DNA of 50,710 nt from positions 1-50,710 of the forward strand of contig JAOAHD010000012.1 in NCBI GenBank assembly GCA_026415395.1, in the 5' to 3' direction. The stretch comes from Candidatus Binatia bacterium (GTDB taxonomy: Bacteria > Desulfobacterota > Binatia > HRBIN30). Both the position numbers and the translations under genes were made by a program. Position 1 is the first letter of the stretch; each line of letters starts with the position of its first letter. Shown in pieces: positions 34,625-43,257 of this stretch. The notes beneath the pieces were generated by a model. It worked only from the letters and a program-made list of their open reading frames with translations, did not search any database and had not been told where the DNA came from.

Positions 34625-35629
34625 TCACGGGCGGGACTTTGCCAGCTCTCCCTTCCGAGAACGACTCAATGGGCGCTCCATGGCCTCGAGCCAGGCTGCG
34701 CATAACAGCGGAAAGAGGATCTCGTGGTGGCCGGTAAGGTGGATGCCGTGGCCATCCGGCATGGTCGGTCGCTGGAGCACGTTGAGTTGCGGGCGGTAGT
34801 GGCGGAGAAAATCGAGGTTCACGGTTAAGAGCTTCTCCACGCGGTGGCCGAGGTTACGCGCCAGGCTTACGGCTTTAACGAAGACCTCCGGCAAAACCAC
34901 CGCGGAGCCAAGGAGGATAAAAGCACCACGGTCCAACCCGGCAACCAAAGCCGCGAGGTGCCTGAAGTCATCGAGGCTCGCTTGTCCAATCTTGGCCCCG
35001 TCGGCCTGCGGGTGCATGTGGATGATGTCGGTGCCGAGTGCCACGTGCACGGTCACCGGAATTCTTAACCGATAAGCGCGGGCAACAATGCTGATGTCGG
35101 GATGGGCGAGTTGGGCATCTTGCAAGGCGCGCCCAACCGCAGCCCCTAACCCCTCGCCAGAACGTGCCTCCGCAATGGCTCGGTTGAGGAATTCCCCTGT
35201 TTCCCGCGCCATGCCAAAACGGCCATCGAGAAGGTGGCTCGCCACGTCTTCGGAGGTCATCCCGGCGTACGCGAGCTCGAAGTCGTGGATGATTACCGCG
35301 CCGTTGACGACCAAGCCATCCACCAAGCGCCGCTCGAGCAAATCGATGACCACAGGGCTCAAACCCACCTTGACCACATGGGCACCAAAGCCGAGCAGTA
35401 CCCGCCTACCCTGGCGGCGCCGCCGCGCAAGCTCGTTCGCGATCCACAGGAGATCCTTGGCGGCAAGAACGTCAGGCAAACCTTGCAAGAGCTCGCGCAC
35501 GCTCAACCCCGCGCGCAACGGCGCGGCAAAACTGCTCGTCGCCACTAACGAGGGGCGTTTCTCCAGCGGATACGTCTTCAGGCGCGACCAGTCTAAATCC
35601 TGTAAGCGGGTGGGGCGTTTGCGTGGCAT
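34625..35629 (-). CDS. Deoxyhypusine-synthase-like protein of unknown function
   Basis: The 334-residue protein has VVNGAVIIHDFELAYAGMTSEDVASHL, GRFGMARETGEFLNRAIAEA, VHVALGTDIIHMHPQADGA and GSAVVLPEVFVKAVSLARNLG. From memory these match the bacterial deoxyhypusine-synthase-like family seen beside gmhA/heptose genes in deltaproteobacteria; this recollection was not checked. True deoxyhypusine synthase acts on eIF5A, absent in bacteria, so the substrate is unknown. It follows gmhA by 9 bases on the same strand, so a role in envelope or heptose metabolism is possible. No membrane segments or signal peptide. The 3' end lies against a palindromic repeat. Confidence 0.6.
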   Translation of the reverse strand: MPRKRPTRLQDLDWSRLKTYPLEKRPSLVATSSFAAPLRAGLSVRELLQGLPDVLAAKDLLWIANELARRRRQGRRVLLGFGAHVVKVGLSPVVIDLLERRLVDGLVVNGAVIIHDFELAYAGMTSEDVASHLLDGRFGMARETGEFLNRAIAEARSGEGLGAAVGRALQDAQLAHPDISIVARAYRLRIPVTVHVALGTDIIHMHPQADGAKIGQASLDDFRHLAALVAGLDRGAFILLGSAVVLPEVFVKAVSLARNLGHRVEKLLTVNLDFLRHYRPQLNVLQRPTMPDGHGIHLTGHHEILFPLLCAAWLEAMERPLSRSRKGELAKSRP

Positions 35630-35638
35630 GCTCTGCCT

Positions 35639-36217
35639 TCACCCTTCCCCGAACAGCAAGAGCTCTACGAGCTCGCACAAGGTGTGCCCGATGAGGATGT
35701 GCGATTCTTGAATCCGCGCTGTGTTGCGCGTGGCACTCACGCAGAGAACCAAGTCTACAGCGCGAGCCAGTTTCCCGCCGTCGCCGCCCGTGAGACCAAT
35801 GGTAAATACGCCAAGTTCCCCACAGGCGCGTACCGCCCGCAGGACATTCGCGGCATTTCCGCTGGTAGAGATGGCAATGGCAACATCGCCGGCCCGCGCG
35901 AGAGCACGCACCTGCTTGGCAAACACATCAGCGTAGCTGTAGTCGTTGGCAATGCTGGTCAGCGCGGAGGTGTCCGTGGTCAGCGCCAGTGCTGGGAGCG
36001 GCGGGCGCTCGCGCTGGAAACGATTGACCAGTTCCGCGGCAATGTGCTGCGCGTCCGCAGCACTTCCACCGTTGCCAAACAGCAGCAGCTTGTGCCCACT
36101 CTGAAATGCCTGCGCCACCCGCTGCGCGGCCTCCTCCAATTGCACGGCGTGTTCGCGCAAAAATACCTGCTTTGCGCGAATGCTCTCATGGAAGATTGCT
36201 CGGATGCGCCGCCGCAC
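35639..36217 (-). CDS. gmhA: Sedoheptulose-7-phosphate isomerase (phosphoheptose isomerase)
   Basis: A GTG at 36217 gives 192 residues, the usual GmhA length. Longer in-frame starts add Arg-rich sequence unlike the family. The SIS-domain motif KLLLFGNGGSAADAQHIAAELVNRF is the GmhA active-site signature, with AISTSGNAANVLRAV and the C-terminal QESHILIGHTLCELVE. It converts sedoheptulose 7-P to D-glycero-D-manno-heptose 7-P for the LPS inner core. The hldE-type adenylyltransferase of the same pathway lies at 42 kb; the kinase, phosphatase and epimerase are not in the window. Confidence 0.93.
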   Translation of the reverse strand: MRRRIRAIFHESIRAKQVFLREHAVQLEEAAQRVAQAFQSGHKLLLFGNGGSAADAQHIAAELVNRFQRERPPLPALALTTDTSALTSIANDYSYADVFAKQVRALARAGDVAIAISTSGNAANVLRAVRACGELGVFTIGLTGGDGGKLARAVDLVLCVSATRNTARIQESHILIGHTLCELVELLLFGEG

Positions 36218-36805
36218 GGCGCCCCGGTATAGCGAAAGCCTCGCCGCGGAACCAACCGAAAGGACAGAACCAGGACCCGCGATGGCTTTTGCTCCCGATG
36301 TGTGGCTTCGCGAAAACTCAACGGCGAGCAGATACCGATTTGGCAGGGGGTGGGGCATCGGCGTCGCTTGCCTTCGGCCGGGCCGGTATTCGTTGCTGCT
36401 TTGAGCACCGCGTTTTTGGGGAGGCGTGCGCCAGCGCACGGCAAGTGAAAGCGCCAGTGCGCGGAACCCGGGAGTGGTGTGCCAGCCTCCCGCCGCAGCG
36501 TGGGCACGGAAGAGTCGCGCCGACTGCTGAGGCAAAGGTCGAACGAGCTGCTCCCGTCTGCGCCGCCCCTTCTTCCGCACCGCCGGCCGCCGGCGACAAC
36601 GGGCCGCCTCAACTACCGTTACCCATGCAGACTCGGGACACCGGGGGTCCCTCGGCGTTCCCGCGCCACTTCCGAGAGGGTGGCGTGTCTCGGCTGAGTG
36701 GTCGCACTTGTACAGCCCCGGGCAGGATCCCGCTCCCGCGAGCCAAAAGGGCGCAACTTGCACTCCGCTCGGGACCTTGGCACCGCCCGTCGCAACAGTC
36801 TTACC
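36218..36805. other. 588-bp gap without a recognised gene
   Basis: This stretch lies upstream of gmhA. It includes a short inverted repeat (CGTGCGC-CA-GCGCACG, 36425-36440). Open frames exist on both strands, but none has a family-like product or ribosome-binding site. No tRNA was recognised. It should carry the gmhA promoter. Confidence 0.5.
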
Positions 36806-37693
36806 TTAACCGCAGCCGGCAAAGCGGAGCGCGAGCAGGATGAGTACGCCACCATAGTACAGCATGGTGAGCGCTTGCTCGGCCCGCAGGCGGATGCGCG
36901 GGGCACTGAGGGGGGCAAGCTGTGCGGCCAGCCACAGGAGCCATTCCATGGCGGAGCGCAGGACACCCGCAAGCAGCATTAAGTACGTAACCACCGTGCC
37001 GTAGTACACGCACCAGGTTCGCAAGTACGCGGCCCAACCTCTCTGATAGTACTCGCCCCACAAACTTCCGTAGGCGATGTGCTGGTGCAACTGAAACAAC
37101 AACGCAGTGGGCACGAGACCAAAGAGAAAAAATTTCACCCCGTAATGGTACCACCGCACCGGCGGCCGGGCGGCACGCGCCTCGGAAAATGCAAGTGTGC
37201 CGCGGCACGCCCAATCCTCGGCAGCGACTAGCGGCAGGCGGTGCTCCTCCGCCCAGCATCGCGGGCAGCCGACTTCCACTCGCTCGCGCAAAGGTGTGCC
37301 CCTACGGGTGATGAGATGAACACCGGGGCCCGGCAACGGAACTCGCCACGGGGTCGCACCGCTCAACAGCTCGCGGGGGATTTCCAGCCGGAAGAAGCGG
37401 AGCTCGAGTCCCAGCACCTCGCCGTCGCCAGAAACACGCGCCCGGAACGGGTAGCGCAGGGCATATTCGACAAGCCAAGGCAGGGCAATGGACACCGCAA
37501 CCAGGCGAGCCAGCAGTGGGGGAGTGACCGGCGGATCGGTTGCAAGCACGACAAGCGCACTGACCAGCCACACGCCGCACCAGCGCCATAACACCAGGAC
37601 GGCAAGCACCACGCGCATCGCACGCGGGTAGGCGTACGCGACCTCGCGCGTCTTGTGCTCGTGAGGCAGCCGCGCCACTGCGGGCAAATCCAT
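36806..37693 (-). CDS. Polytopic membrane protein, unknown function
   Basis: The ATG at 37693 lies 29 bases after the mutL stop and gives 295 residues (MDLPAVARLPHEHKTREVAY); a start at 37765 would overlap mutL. About five hydrophobic segments are visible (VVLAVLVLWRWCGVWLVSALVV, LVAVSIALPWLVEYAL, VKFFLFGLVPTALLFQLH, VVTYLMLLAGVLRSA, MLYYGGVLILLAL). The region between segments 2 and 3 has EVGCPRCWAEEHRLP, a possible CxxC metal site. No family was recognised. It is probably co-transcribed with mutL. Confidence 0.7.
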   Translation of the reverse strand: MDLPAVARLPHEHKTREVAYAYPRAMRVVLAVLVLWRWCGVWLVSALVVLATDPPVTPPLLARLVAVSIALPWLVEYALRYPFRARVSGDGEVLGLELRFFRLEIPRELLSGATPWRVPLPGPGVHLITRRGTPLRERVEVGCPRCWAEEHRLPLVAAEDWACRGTLAFSEARAARPPVRWYHYGVKFFLFGLVPTALLFQLHQHIAYGSLWGEYYQRGWAAYLRTWCVYYGTVVTYLMLLAGVLRSAMEWLLWLAAQLAPLSAPRIRLRAEQALTMLYYGGVLILLALRFAGCG

Positions 37694-37722
37694 CGGGCGA
37701 AGCTCAGTCCCAACGCAGGCAA

Positions 37723-39564
37723 TCAAACGCGGCGAAACAACCGCTCGATCTCCGTCCGCGGCCAAGCGAGAAATGCAGGCCGGCCATGCGGGCAGTGAGC
37801 GGCAAAATCCACCTCGTCCATCGCGCGCAACAGGGCCTGGATTTCCTCGATGCTCATCGCCTGTCCGACCCGCACCGCACTGTGGCAGGCCATGCGCGCA
37901 AAGATGCGCTCCGTCGCACGGGCTGGAGCTTGGCTGCGGTCGAGCTCCACGAGTTCCTCTGCCAAGTCGCGCACGAGCTGCGCTGGATCTATGTGCGCGA
38001 GCAGCGCCGGTACGCTGCGCACGAGCACCGCATCTACCCCAAACGGCTCAATGTCAAAGCCGAGCCGAGAGGCTTCCTCGCGGTACTCGCTCACCCGCGC
38101 TTGCGCCTGGGGATCGAGATGTACCACCGCGCCGATGAGCAAATGTTGCTGCGGCAAGGGGCCACGGGCGTATGAGCTGCGCAGGCGCTCGAACACCACT
38201 CGTTCGTGTGCGGCATGCTGGTCGAGCAGCACGAGTTCCTCGTGCCCCTCGCACACCACATACCCCGCGAACACCTGCCCCACGATGCGTAATTCGCCAA
38301 ACCGAAATGCTCGCGCGCTGGAGTGCAGCGCACGATCGGCTGCCTCTCTCGAGCTCGAACGCCACGGGACTTCCAGCACCCACCGCGGCACGCGGGAAGA
38401 CGGGGTTCCAGGAGGCGGCGGGTCGAACGGTAGTAAAGCTGCCGGCGGCAGGCTAGCTTCCAGCGTGAATCCGGCAGCGGGCGCACCGCTTGCGCTGCTC
38501 GCTTGCGGAGCTAACGCCAGCCGCAAACGCTCCTGCACCCCGCGGCTCACCAATTCGTGCACCGCTCCACCGCGGCGAAAACGGACTTCGAGCTTGGCGG
38601 GATGAACGTTTACGTCCACTTCCGAGGGCGGAAGTTCCAGAAACAGTACGGCTGCGGGATAACGCCCGGTCATGAGCAAGGTGTTGTATCCGGCAAGCAG
38701 CGCATGGGTGAGCAGCTTGTCCCGTACGTAGCGCGCGTTCACGTAGGTAAACACTTGCCGCGGCGAGGGTAAGCTAAAGTGGGTCGGACTCAGCCAACCG
38801 GCAACCCGGCCGAGGGAACTTTCGGCTCGGAAGGCGAGGAAACTTTCGGCGCGCTCTCGCCCGAACACTTGCGCGAGCCGTTCCAGGGGCTCGTTGGCCG
38901 CAGGCAAGTCCAGCAACAAGCGCCGCCCGTGGCGCAATTGAAAGCCGACGTGCGGCCAAGCCAAGGCAATGCGGGTGAGGTACTCGCTCACTTGGCCGAC
39001 CTCGGTTGCCGGGGCCTTTAAGAACTTACGCCGCGCTGGCACGTTGGCAAACAACCCGACCACCTCCACGCGCGTACCTGGCGGCATACCGACATCGGCT
39101 ACCTCCAACACCTTCCCCCCTTCGACCACCACACGGGTGCCCGCTAAGTCCTCAGCACGCCGGCTGCACAACGTGGTTGTGGAGACTGCAGCAATGCTGG
39201 CCAGCGCCTCACCGCGAAAACCGAGCGTGGCGATGGATTCGAGATCCTGGATCGTGCGGATCTTGCTCGTGGCATGGCGTTGGAATGCCGCCACCGCATC
39301 GGCCCGATTCATGCCCTCGCCATTGTCCACCACCGCAATGAGGCCGAGCCCTGCCTCTTCGAGTTCCACCACAATGGCCGTGGCCCCGGCATCGAGGGAA
39401 TTTTCCACGAGCTCTTTCACCACCGACGCTGGCCGTTCCACCACCTCACCGGCGGCGATTTGATCGGCAACGTCTTTCGGCAAGACCTGCACTCGGCAGG
39501 GCTCCTGCCCCGCCGCTTCGTTTCGGTGCCAAAGCCCGTCTACCGGCTGTGCAAGCGAATTCAT
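37723..39564 (-). CDS. mutL: DNA mismatch repair protein MutL (endonuclease type)
   Basis: The ATG at 39564 gives 613 residues; a GTG at 39609 overlaps pgi. The GHKL ATPase domain has IAAGEVVERPASVVKELVENSLDAGA, DNGEGM and FRGEALASI. The C-terminal dimerisation domain has DQHAAHERVVFERL, the DQHA(X)2E(X)4E endonuclease motif, plus ACHSAVRVG and CPHGRPAFL, the remaining metal-site motifs. It therefore belongs to the nicking MutL class used by most bacteria lacking MutH. MutS is not in the window. It lies between pgi and an unknown membrane protein on the minus strand. Confidence 0.95.
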   Translation of the reverse strand: MNSLAQPVDGLWHRNEAAGQEPCRVQVLPKDVADQIAAGEVVERPASVVKELVENSLDAGATAIVVELEEAGLGLIAVVDNGEGMNRADAVAAFQRHATSKIRTIQDLESIATLGFRGEALASIAAVSTTTLCSRRAEDLAGTRVVVEGGKVLEVADVGMPPGTRVEVVGLFANVPARRKFLKAPATEVGQVSEYLTRIALAWPHVGFQLRHGRRLLLDLPAANEPLERLAQVFGRERAESFLAFRAESSLGRVAGWLSPTHFSLPSPRQVFTYVNARYVRDKLLTHALLAGYNTLLMTGRYPAAVLFLELPPSEVDVNVHPAKLEVRFRRGGAVHELVSRGVQERLRLALAPQASSASGAPAAGFTLEASLPPAALLPFDPPPPGTPSSRVPRWVLEVPWRSSSREAADRALHSSARAFRFGELRIVGQVFAGYVVCEGHEELVLLDQHAAHERVVFERLRSSYARGPLPQQHLLIGAVVHLDPQAQARVSEYREEASRLGFDIEPFGVDAVLVRSVPALLAHIDPAQLVRDLAEELVELDRSQAPARATERIFARMACHSAVRVGQAMSIEEIQALLRAMDEVDFAAHCPHGRPAFLAWPRTEIERLFRRV

Positions 39565-39596
39565 GAACTGCCCGCGACCCTTCGTGGCGATTTTCC

Positions 39597-40958
39597 TCAG
39601 AGGATCCACTCTTCCCGCTGGCTGGCAAGGAGACGTGCCGCCTCCTCACCTTGCGCCTCGAGGCCTTTACGCCCCAATTGTGCAGAGAGCAAGCGCCGGT
39701 ACGCCTCGCTCGCCGGTTGCAACCACAAGTCGACGCCGAGAAGCTCGGCCAAGTACACGACCACAAGCTCCAGCGCATAAATCCATTGGCCCAAGGTGAA
39801 GGCATTGACCTGCGGCCAGCGTGTGGCCACATGCCAGCGGCCAGACCGTCTGAGGAGCGCCTCCAGGGCGCGCGCGCTTTCCTGCAAGATCTGCCCGGCG
39901 CCCTTGCCCCCCAAATAGGCCAGCGCATCGAGGTCTTGATACGCTGCCGCCACGGCCAGTTCGCGGCCATGATCGGTGGCGGTGAGAAAAATCGCCACAG
40001 TGTCGTGGGGCCGCTCAAGCAAGAGTTCGGCAAGCAACGACGGATCCGCCGTGCGCCACGAATTGGGGAGCCAGGAGAGCCCCGGGGTCGAGGGCGCCCT
40101 GGGGCTCTTTTGCAAGGCCTCGACAAACAGTTCCGCGCTCCAATGGGCCAAGGCTTCCAACTGCCGGCAAAAGGGCAAAAAGAACAGATGCGCGAGCCGA
40201 AGTCGGCGGTGCGCTACATACAGGCAAGCGGCAAGCAGCAAGGCGGGATTGCGCCAAACACTTTCCTCCTGGCAACGAAGCTCCATCCAACTCGCGCCCG
40301 CGAGGACATCGTCCGGCTTCAGGCCTGCCACCGCGGCGGGGAATAGGCTTGCGGGGCTGAGGGCCGCAAAGCGGTCGCTGACACCTGCGGGAATCGCCAG
40401 CGCCTGGAACCCCTCGTCGTGCACGATTTGCCGGAGCGCGCCCTGATCTGCGTCCGTAGTAACCACGAGGTGGCGCGTGTAATCCACGGCCCCAAGATGG
40501 CGGAGCAACAAGTCCCGAATGACCAGGAACTGTGCCAGAGTTTCCGCTGTCTCCCCAGATTTGCTGATGACGTTGAACACGGTCGTGGTGAGATCGAGTT
40601 CTTCGACCAGCGCGCCAAAGTAATCAGGGTCGATGGTGTCGGCCACAACGACGCGGAACGACGCTGGCCGCACCGCACCCACCAGCGCTTGCGCAGCTAA
40701 CGCCGTTCCTCCGCTGCCGACCACCACAAGCGTTTTGGCGTTTCTCCGTACCGTGTCCGCCAGCTCCTTTACTGCCGAGAGCTCGCCCCGTGTGTGAATC
40801 CAGTCGAGGAACGGGAGCTCGCCCGCCTGCCGCCGGCTGGACACGCGCGCGTGTACGCGCGCCAGTTCACCAGCTAAATTCTCGATCTCGCTCACAACCC
40901 CAGCGTCGTTTTTCGGCTCTCCCGCAAGCACTCCATGGAAGTCGAAGCGGACACTCAT
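39597..40958 (-). CDS. pgi: Glucose-6-phosphate isomerase-like SIS protein
   Basis: The ATG at 40958 has AAGGAGG only 2 bases upstream (tight spacing); an ATG at 40994 is the alternative, adding 12 residues. The 453-residue product has a PGI-type arrangement: VVVGSGGTALAAQALVG (SIS sugar-phosphate loop), NVISKSGETAETLAQFLVI and GVSDRFAALSPASLFPAAVAG. It is shorter than E. coli Pgi (549) and resembles the PGI half of transaldolase-PGI fusions and archaeal/deltaproteobacterial PGIs. It would interconvert glucose-6-P and fructose-6-P in the cytoplasm. A broader SIS isomerase remains possible. Confidence 0.78.
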   Translation of the reverse strand: MSVRFDFHGVLAGEPKNDAGVVSEIENLAGELARVHARVSSRRQAGELPFLDWIHTRGELSAVKELADTVRRNAKTLVVVGSGGTALAAQALVGAVRPASFRVVVADTIDPDYFGALVEELDLTTTVFNVISKSGETAETLAQFLVIRDLLLRHLGAVDYTRHLVVTTDADQGALRQIVHDEGFQALAIPAGVSDRFAALSPASLFPAAVAGLKPDDVLAGASWMELRCQEESVWRNPALLLAACLYVAHRRLRLAHLFFLPFCRQLEALAHWSAELFVEALQKSPRAPSTPGLSWLPNSWRTADPSLLAELLLERPHDTVAIFLTATDHGRELAVAAAYQDLDALAYLGGKGAGQILQESARALEALLRRSGRWHVATRWPQVNAFTLGQWIYALELVVVYLAELLGVDLWLQPASEAYRRLLSAQLGRKGLEAQGEEAARLLASQREEWIL

Positions 40959-41311
40959 CGCCTCCTTGGTTGCGCGGCGTCGATAATCCGGCATGCGGGC
41001 ACGGTAACATCCTCAGCAAGCAGCGGCTAGCGCCTGTCACCTTGTATTGCTTTAGCGTGCGGGCAAAGGGGGTGGCGTTCGCCGCCACGAACAAGGCCGG
41101 TGTAGCGCACAGGGGAGGGCGAGGAACGAGTCGTAAATGGCGGGGTGCGGATCGTCGGGGCAACGTATGCGTCGCCCCGTGCTGCCGCCACACCACGATA
41201 GCAGCACGCTCAAACGGAACCTTTCGATCGCGATGCCGCTCTACCAGTGAACCCTTCCAACACCACGCGGCGCGTGAAGCACCAGCGTCCGCCCGGAGTG
41301 GGGACCAAAAA
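40959..41311. other. Intergenic region with one degenerate palindromic repeat
   Basis: A single degenerate copy of the dispersed palindrome lies at 41154-41180 (CGGGGCAACGTATGCGTCGCCC-like), preceded by G-rich 7-base-like units (GGAACGA, GTCGTAA, ATGGCGG). The region lies between the pgi start and the rpmB end, both minus strand. No gene was recognised. Confidence 0.5.
41154..41180. repeat. Degenerate copy of the dispersed palindromic repeat
   Basis: This 27-base site matches the palindromes bounding the elements at 34.4 and 43 kb but with several mismatches. It occurs singly, without a second bounding palindrome nearby. Confidence 0.55.
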
Positions 41312-41521
41312 CTAAAGAGCCAACGATCGCACCGGTGCTTTCGTCACCCGGCCAGAGCGGATACAGCGCGTGCACACGCGCAGCCGGCGCACCCCACCGT
41401 TGACTTGCACCCGCACTCGTTGCAAATTCGGCTGCCACGTTCGCTTCGTTTTGTTATTGGCGTGGCTCACATTGTGCCCTACCGAGCGATGTTTTCCGCA
41501 GATTTCGCAGCTTCTGGCCAT
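41312..41521 (-). CDS. rpmB: 50S ribosomal protein L28
   Basis: The ATG at 41521, behind GAGGGTGA, gives 69 residues starting [27 protein letters not shown], split here as [10 protein letters not shown] and [13 protein letters not shown], the standard L28 start. CEIC...CTRC provides the four cysteines of the zinc-binding (C+) form. It is a structural protein of the large subunit. rpmG is not adjacent, though it often is in other genomes. It diverges from the SCP2 gene. Confidence 0.96.
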   Translation of the reverse strand: MARSCEICGKHRSVGHNVSHANNKTKRTWQPNLQRVRVQVNGGVRRLRVCTRCIRSGRVTKAPVRSLAL

Positions 41522-41589
41522 AGATTCACCCTCGCGAGCCTGCACCGCCTAGCGAGAACACCGTAGCTTGTAAAGGGAGGAGCGTTGAA

Positions 41590-42198
41590 ATGCAAATGGA
41601 AGCGCGGCCAGTGCCGAGTTTGGAGGAGTTTTTGAATCAACGCATTGCTCCGCGGTTTGCGGAGCAAGTGCGGGATGTTGAGAAACGCTTAGCCGAGCTC
41701 GAGCGGCAGTTGGCCGATTTGCGTGCTGCGGAAGGAACCATTGCGTGGGAGATTCAAGGCAGTGAGCCAGCAGTGCGCTATGCCAACTTTGCCGCGGGGC
41801 AAATGCGCATCGAAGCCGAGCCTGCGCATCCGCCGGTGATGACGATTGTACAAACCGCCGAGGATTGGGCCCGTTTTACCTCGGGCCTTCCAATTCCGTT
41901 CGGCACCGATCCCAGGCGGCCCTTGGGGAAGTCGCGGCTCGAGAGGCTGAAGGGCATCGTCGGCAGCGTGCGCTTCATACTCACCGGCTTGGAGGGCGGA
42001 GACTGGAGCTGCCTCGTGGTGTTCGGGGATGCCCCGAAGGAAGGGGAGCCGCGGGTGACGATCACCCTGCCCGCCACCACGGTGACCGAATTGCAGCAGG
42101 GCAAAATCGATCCACAGGCGGCTTTCATGCAAGGACGCATCAAACTCGCCGGGGACATGGGTTTTGCCATGCAACTGGGGATGACGCTCTTTATGTAG
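41590..42198 (+). CDS. SCP2 sterol-binding-domain protein
   Basis: The 202-residue protein begins with a helical region (EEFLNQRIAPRFAEQVRDVEKRLAELERQL). A C-terminal SCP2-like domain ends GKIDPQAAFMQGRIKLAGDMGFAMQLG, the classic sterol-carrier signature. A strong Shine-Dalgarno (GGGAGGAG) precedes it. SCP2 domains bind lipids or acyl-CoA; with acyl-CoA dehydrogenases and a P450 in this region, a lipid-handling role is reasonable but unproven. It overlaps the convergent hldE gene by 8 bases. Confidence 0.9.
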   Translation: MQMEARPVPSLEEFLNQRIAPRFAEQVRDVEKRLAELERQLADLRAAEGTIAWEIQGSEPAVRYANFAAGQMRIEAEPAHPPVMTIVQTAEDWARFTSGLPIPFGTDPRRPLGKSRLERLKGIVGSVRFILTGLEGGDWSCLVVFGDAPKEGEPRVTITLPATTVTELQQGKIDPQAAFMQGRIKLAGDMGFAMQLGMTLFM

Positions 42199-42706
42199 TT
42201 TCCGGCTCGCCCAGGCTTTTCGGCGATTGGGCAAGCGTCACGATCCGCTGAATGAGCGCGCTCGTCGAGTATCCTGGAGCGTATGCAAGTGCATGCACTT
42301 CCCCCCCGTGGGCGCGCACGACGTCAGCGCCGACGATACGCTCGAGCGGCCAGTCCCCACCCTTCACCAGCACATCGGGCACGAATTCCTGGATCAATTC
42401 GAGAGGAGTGTCCTCCTCGAACACGGTGACGTAATCCACCATCTCCAAAGCCGCGAGCACCTCGGCACGATCGGCCGCCGGCACCACGGGGCGGCTCGGG
42501 CCTTTGAGGCGCCGTACCGAGTCATCGCTGTTGAGGGCAACGATGAGCACGTCACCGAGTGCCCGCGCCGCTTGCAGGTAGCGCACGTGCCCAGGATGCA
42601 GGAGATCGAAGCAGCCGTTGGTGAAGACGACGCGTTTACCGGAACGCTTTAGCTCCGGGACCACCTCGCGCAGACGCGCGCGGCTTACGATTTTTTCATT
42701 TGCCAT
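42191..42706 (-). CDS. hldE: D-glycero-beta-D-manno-heptose 1-phosphate adenylyltransferase (RfaE2-type)
   Basis: The ATG at 42706 behind GGGAGGGCGG gives 171 residues; a longer in-frame reading upstream is Arg/Ala-rich and not family-like. VVFTNGCFDLLHPGHVRYLQAARALGD is the nucleotidyltransferase core (HxGH), followed by LNSDDSVRRLKGPSRPV and VKGGDWPLERIVGADVV. It corresponds to the C-terminal half of E. coli HldE and is stand-alone here. It makes ADP-heptose for LPS, together with gmhA at 36 kb. It may be designated rfaE2. Confidence 0.93.
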   Translation of the reverse strand: MANEKIVSRARLREVVPELKRSGKRVVFTNGCFDLLHPGHVRYLQAARALGDVLIVALNSDDSVRRLKGPSRPVVPAADRAEVLAALEMVDYVTVFEEDTPLELIQEFVPDVLVKGGDWPLERIVGADVVRAHGGEVHALAYAPGYSTSALIQRIVTLAQSPKSLGEPETT

Positions 42707-42985
42707 GCCGCCCTCCCCTAGCACGGCCACGAACCCGGCCACACTCCAGCATGGTCGAGCACGCCGGGGCAAGGCCGCCGCGCGCATCGCTCAGCCTTTC
42801 CGCAGCCTGGCGCAAAGCGCGAGCGCACCACTGCCGCCGCCATGAGAAACACCGCCAGCGCCGACCGATCGGGGTGTGGAAATGGGAAGCACCATGGGCA
42901 CCGGTGGCGTGAGCCAACACCCCATCGTCCCACCCCGGCTCCACAGGCGCCGCCACTCCAACGGGCACGCTACGGCACGCCCGCA
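42707..42985. other. Gap upstream of hldE, no gene recognised
   Basis: This 279-bp stretch should carry the hldE promoter. Open frames here are Arg/Ala/Gly-rich with no family resemblance. It leads into the palindrome-bounded repeat. Confidence 0.45.
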
Positions 42986-43188
42986 GTACGGGCGACGCAT
43001 ACCTCGCCCCTACGATCGCGTTCGTACGGGGTGCCAAGATGCGGACGCACACGGCAACGATCGCAACGTCATCGCGAATCCGCCTGTTCCCCGTCTGCCG
43101 TTCACCATTCCCTATTCGCGATTCGCCATTACCCATTCGCCGATGCCACCCGCGCCGCCCCCACGGGCGACGCATGCGTCGCCCCTAC
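42986..43188. repeat. Palindrome-bounded intergenic repeat element, copy 2 (inverted)
   Basis: Palindromes at 42986-43013 and 43162-43188 bound this 203-bp segment; the second contains a perfect 20-bp core (43165-43184) identical to that at 34441-34460. Between them lies a heptamer-like tract (43101-43142, units such as TTCACCA, TTCCCTA, TTCGCGA, TTCGCCA, TTACCCA, TTCGCCG). Read in reverse complement, the order of parts matches copy 1, including a similar stretch with GCATCTTGGCACC against CATCTTGCCACC. It is a dispersed repeat without its own gene. Confidence 0.75.
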
Positions 43189-43257
43189 ATTCTGCTCGCC
43201 ATGTACGGCCGCGGTGGGCACTGGGACGGCGTAGAACCACGGAAGGCAAGTGCTGCG

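Noticed and set aside
34450-34737. Small open frames containing GATHASPLRR-like peptides
   Set aside because: This peptide is the translation of the dispersed palindrome (34588-34615). It appears wherever that repeat is read through and does not indicate a protein.
43101-43142. CRISPR array
   Set aside because: The repeated units are 7 bases and degenerate, with no spacers and no cas genes. They belong to the palindrome-bounded repeat element.
42696-43175. 159-codon minus-strand frame upstream of hldE
   Set aside because: It is made largely of the palindromic repeat and heptamer tract, Arg/Gly-rich, and begins inside the repeat.
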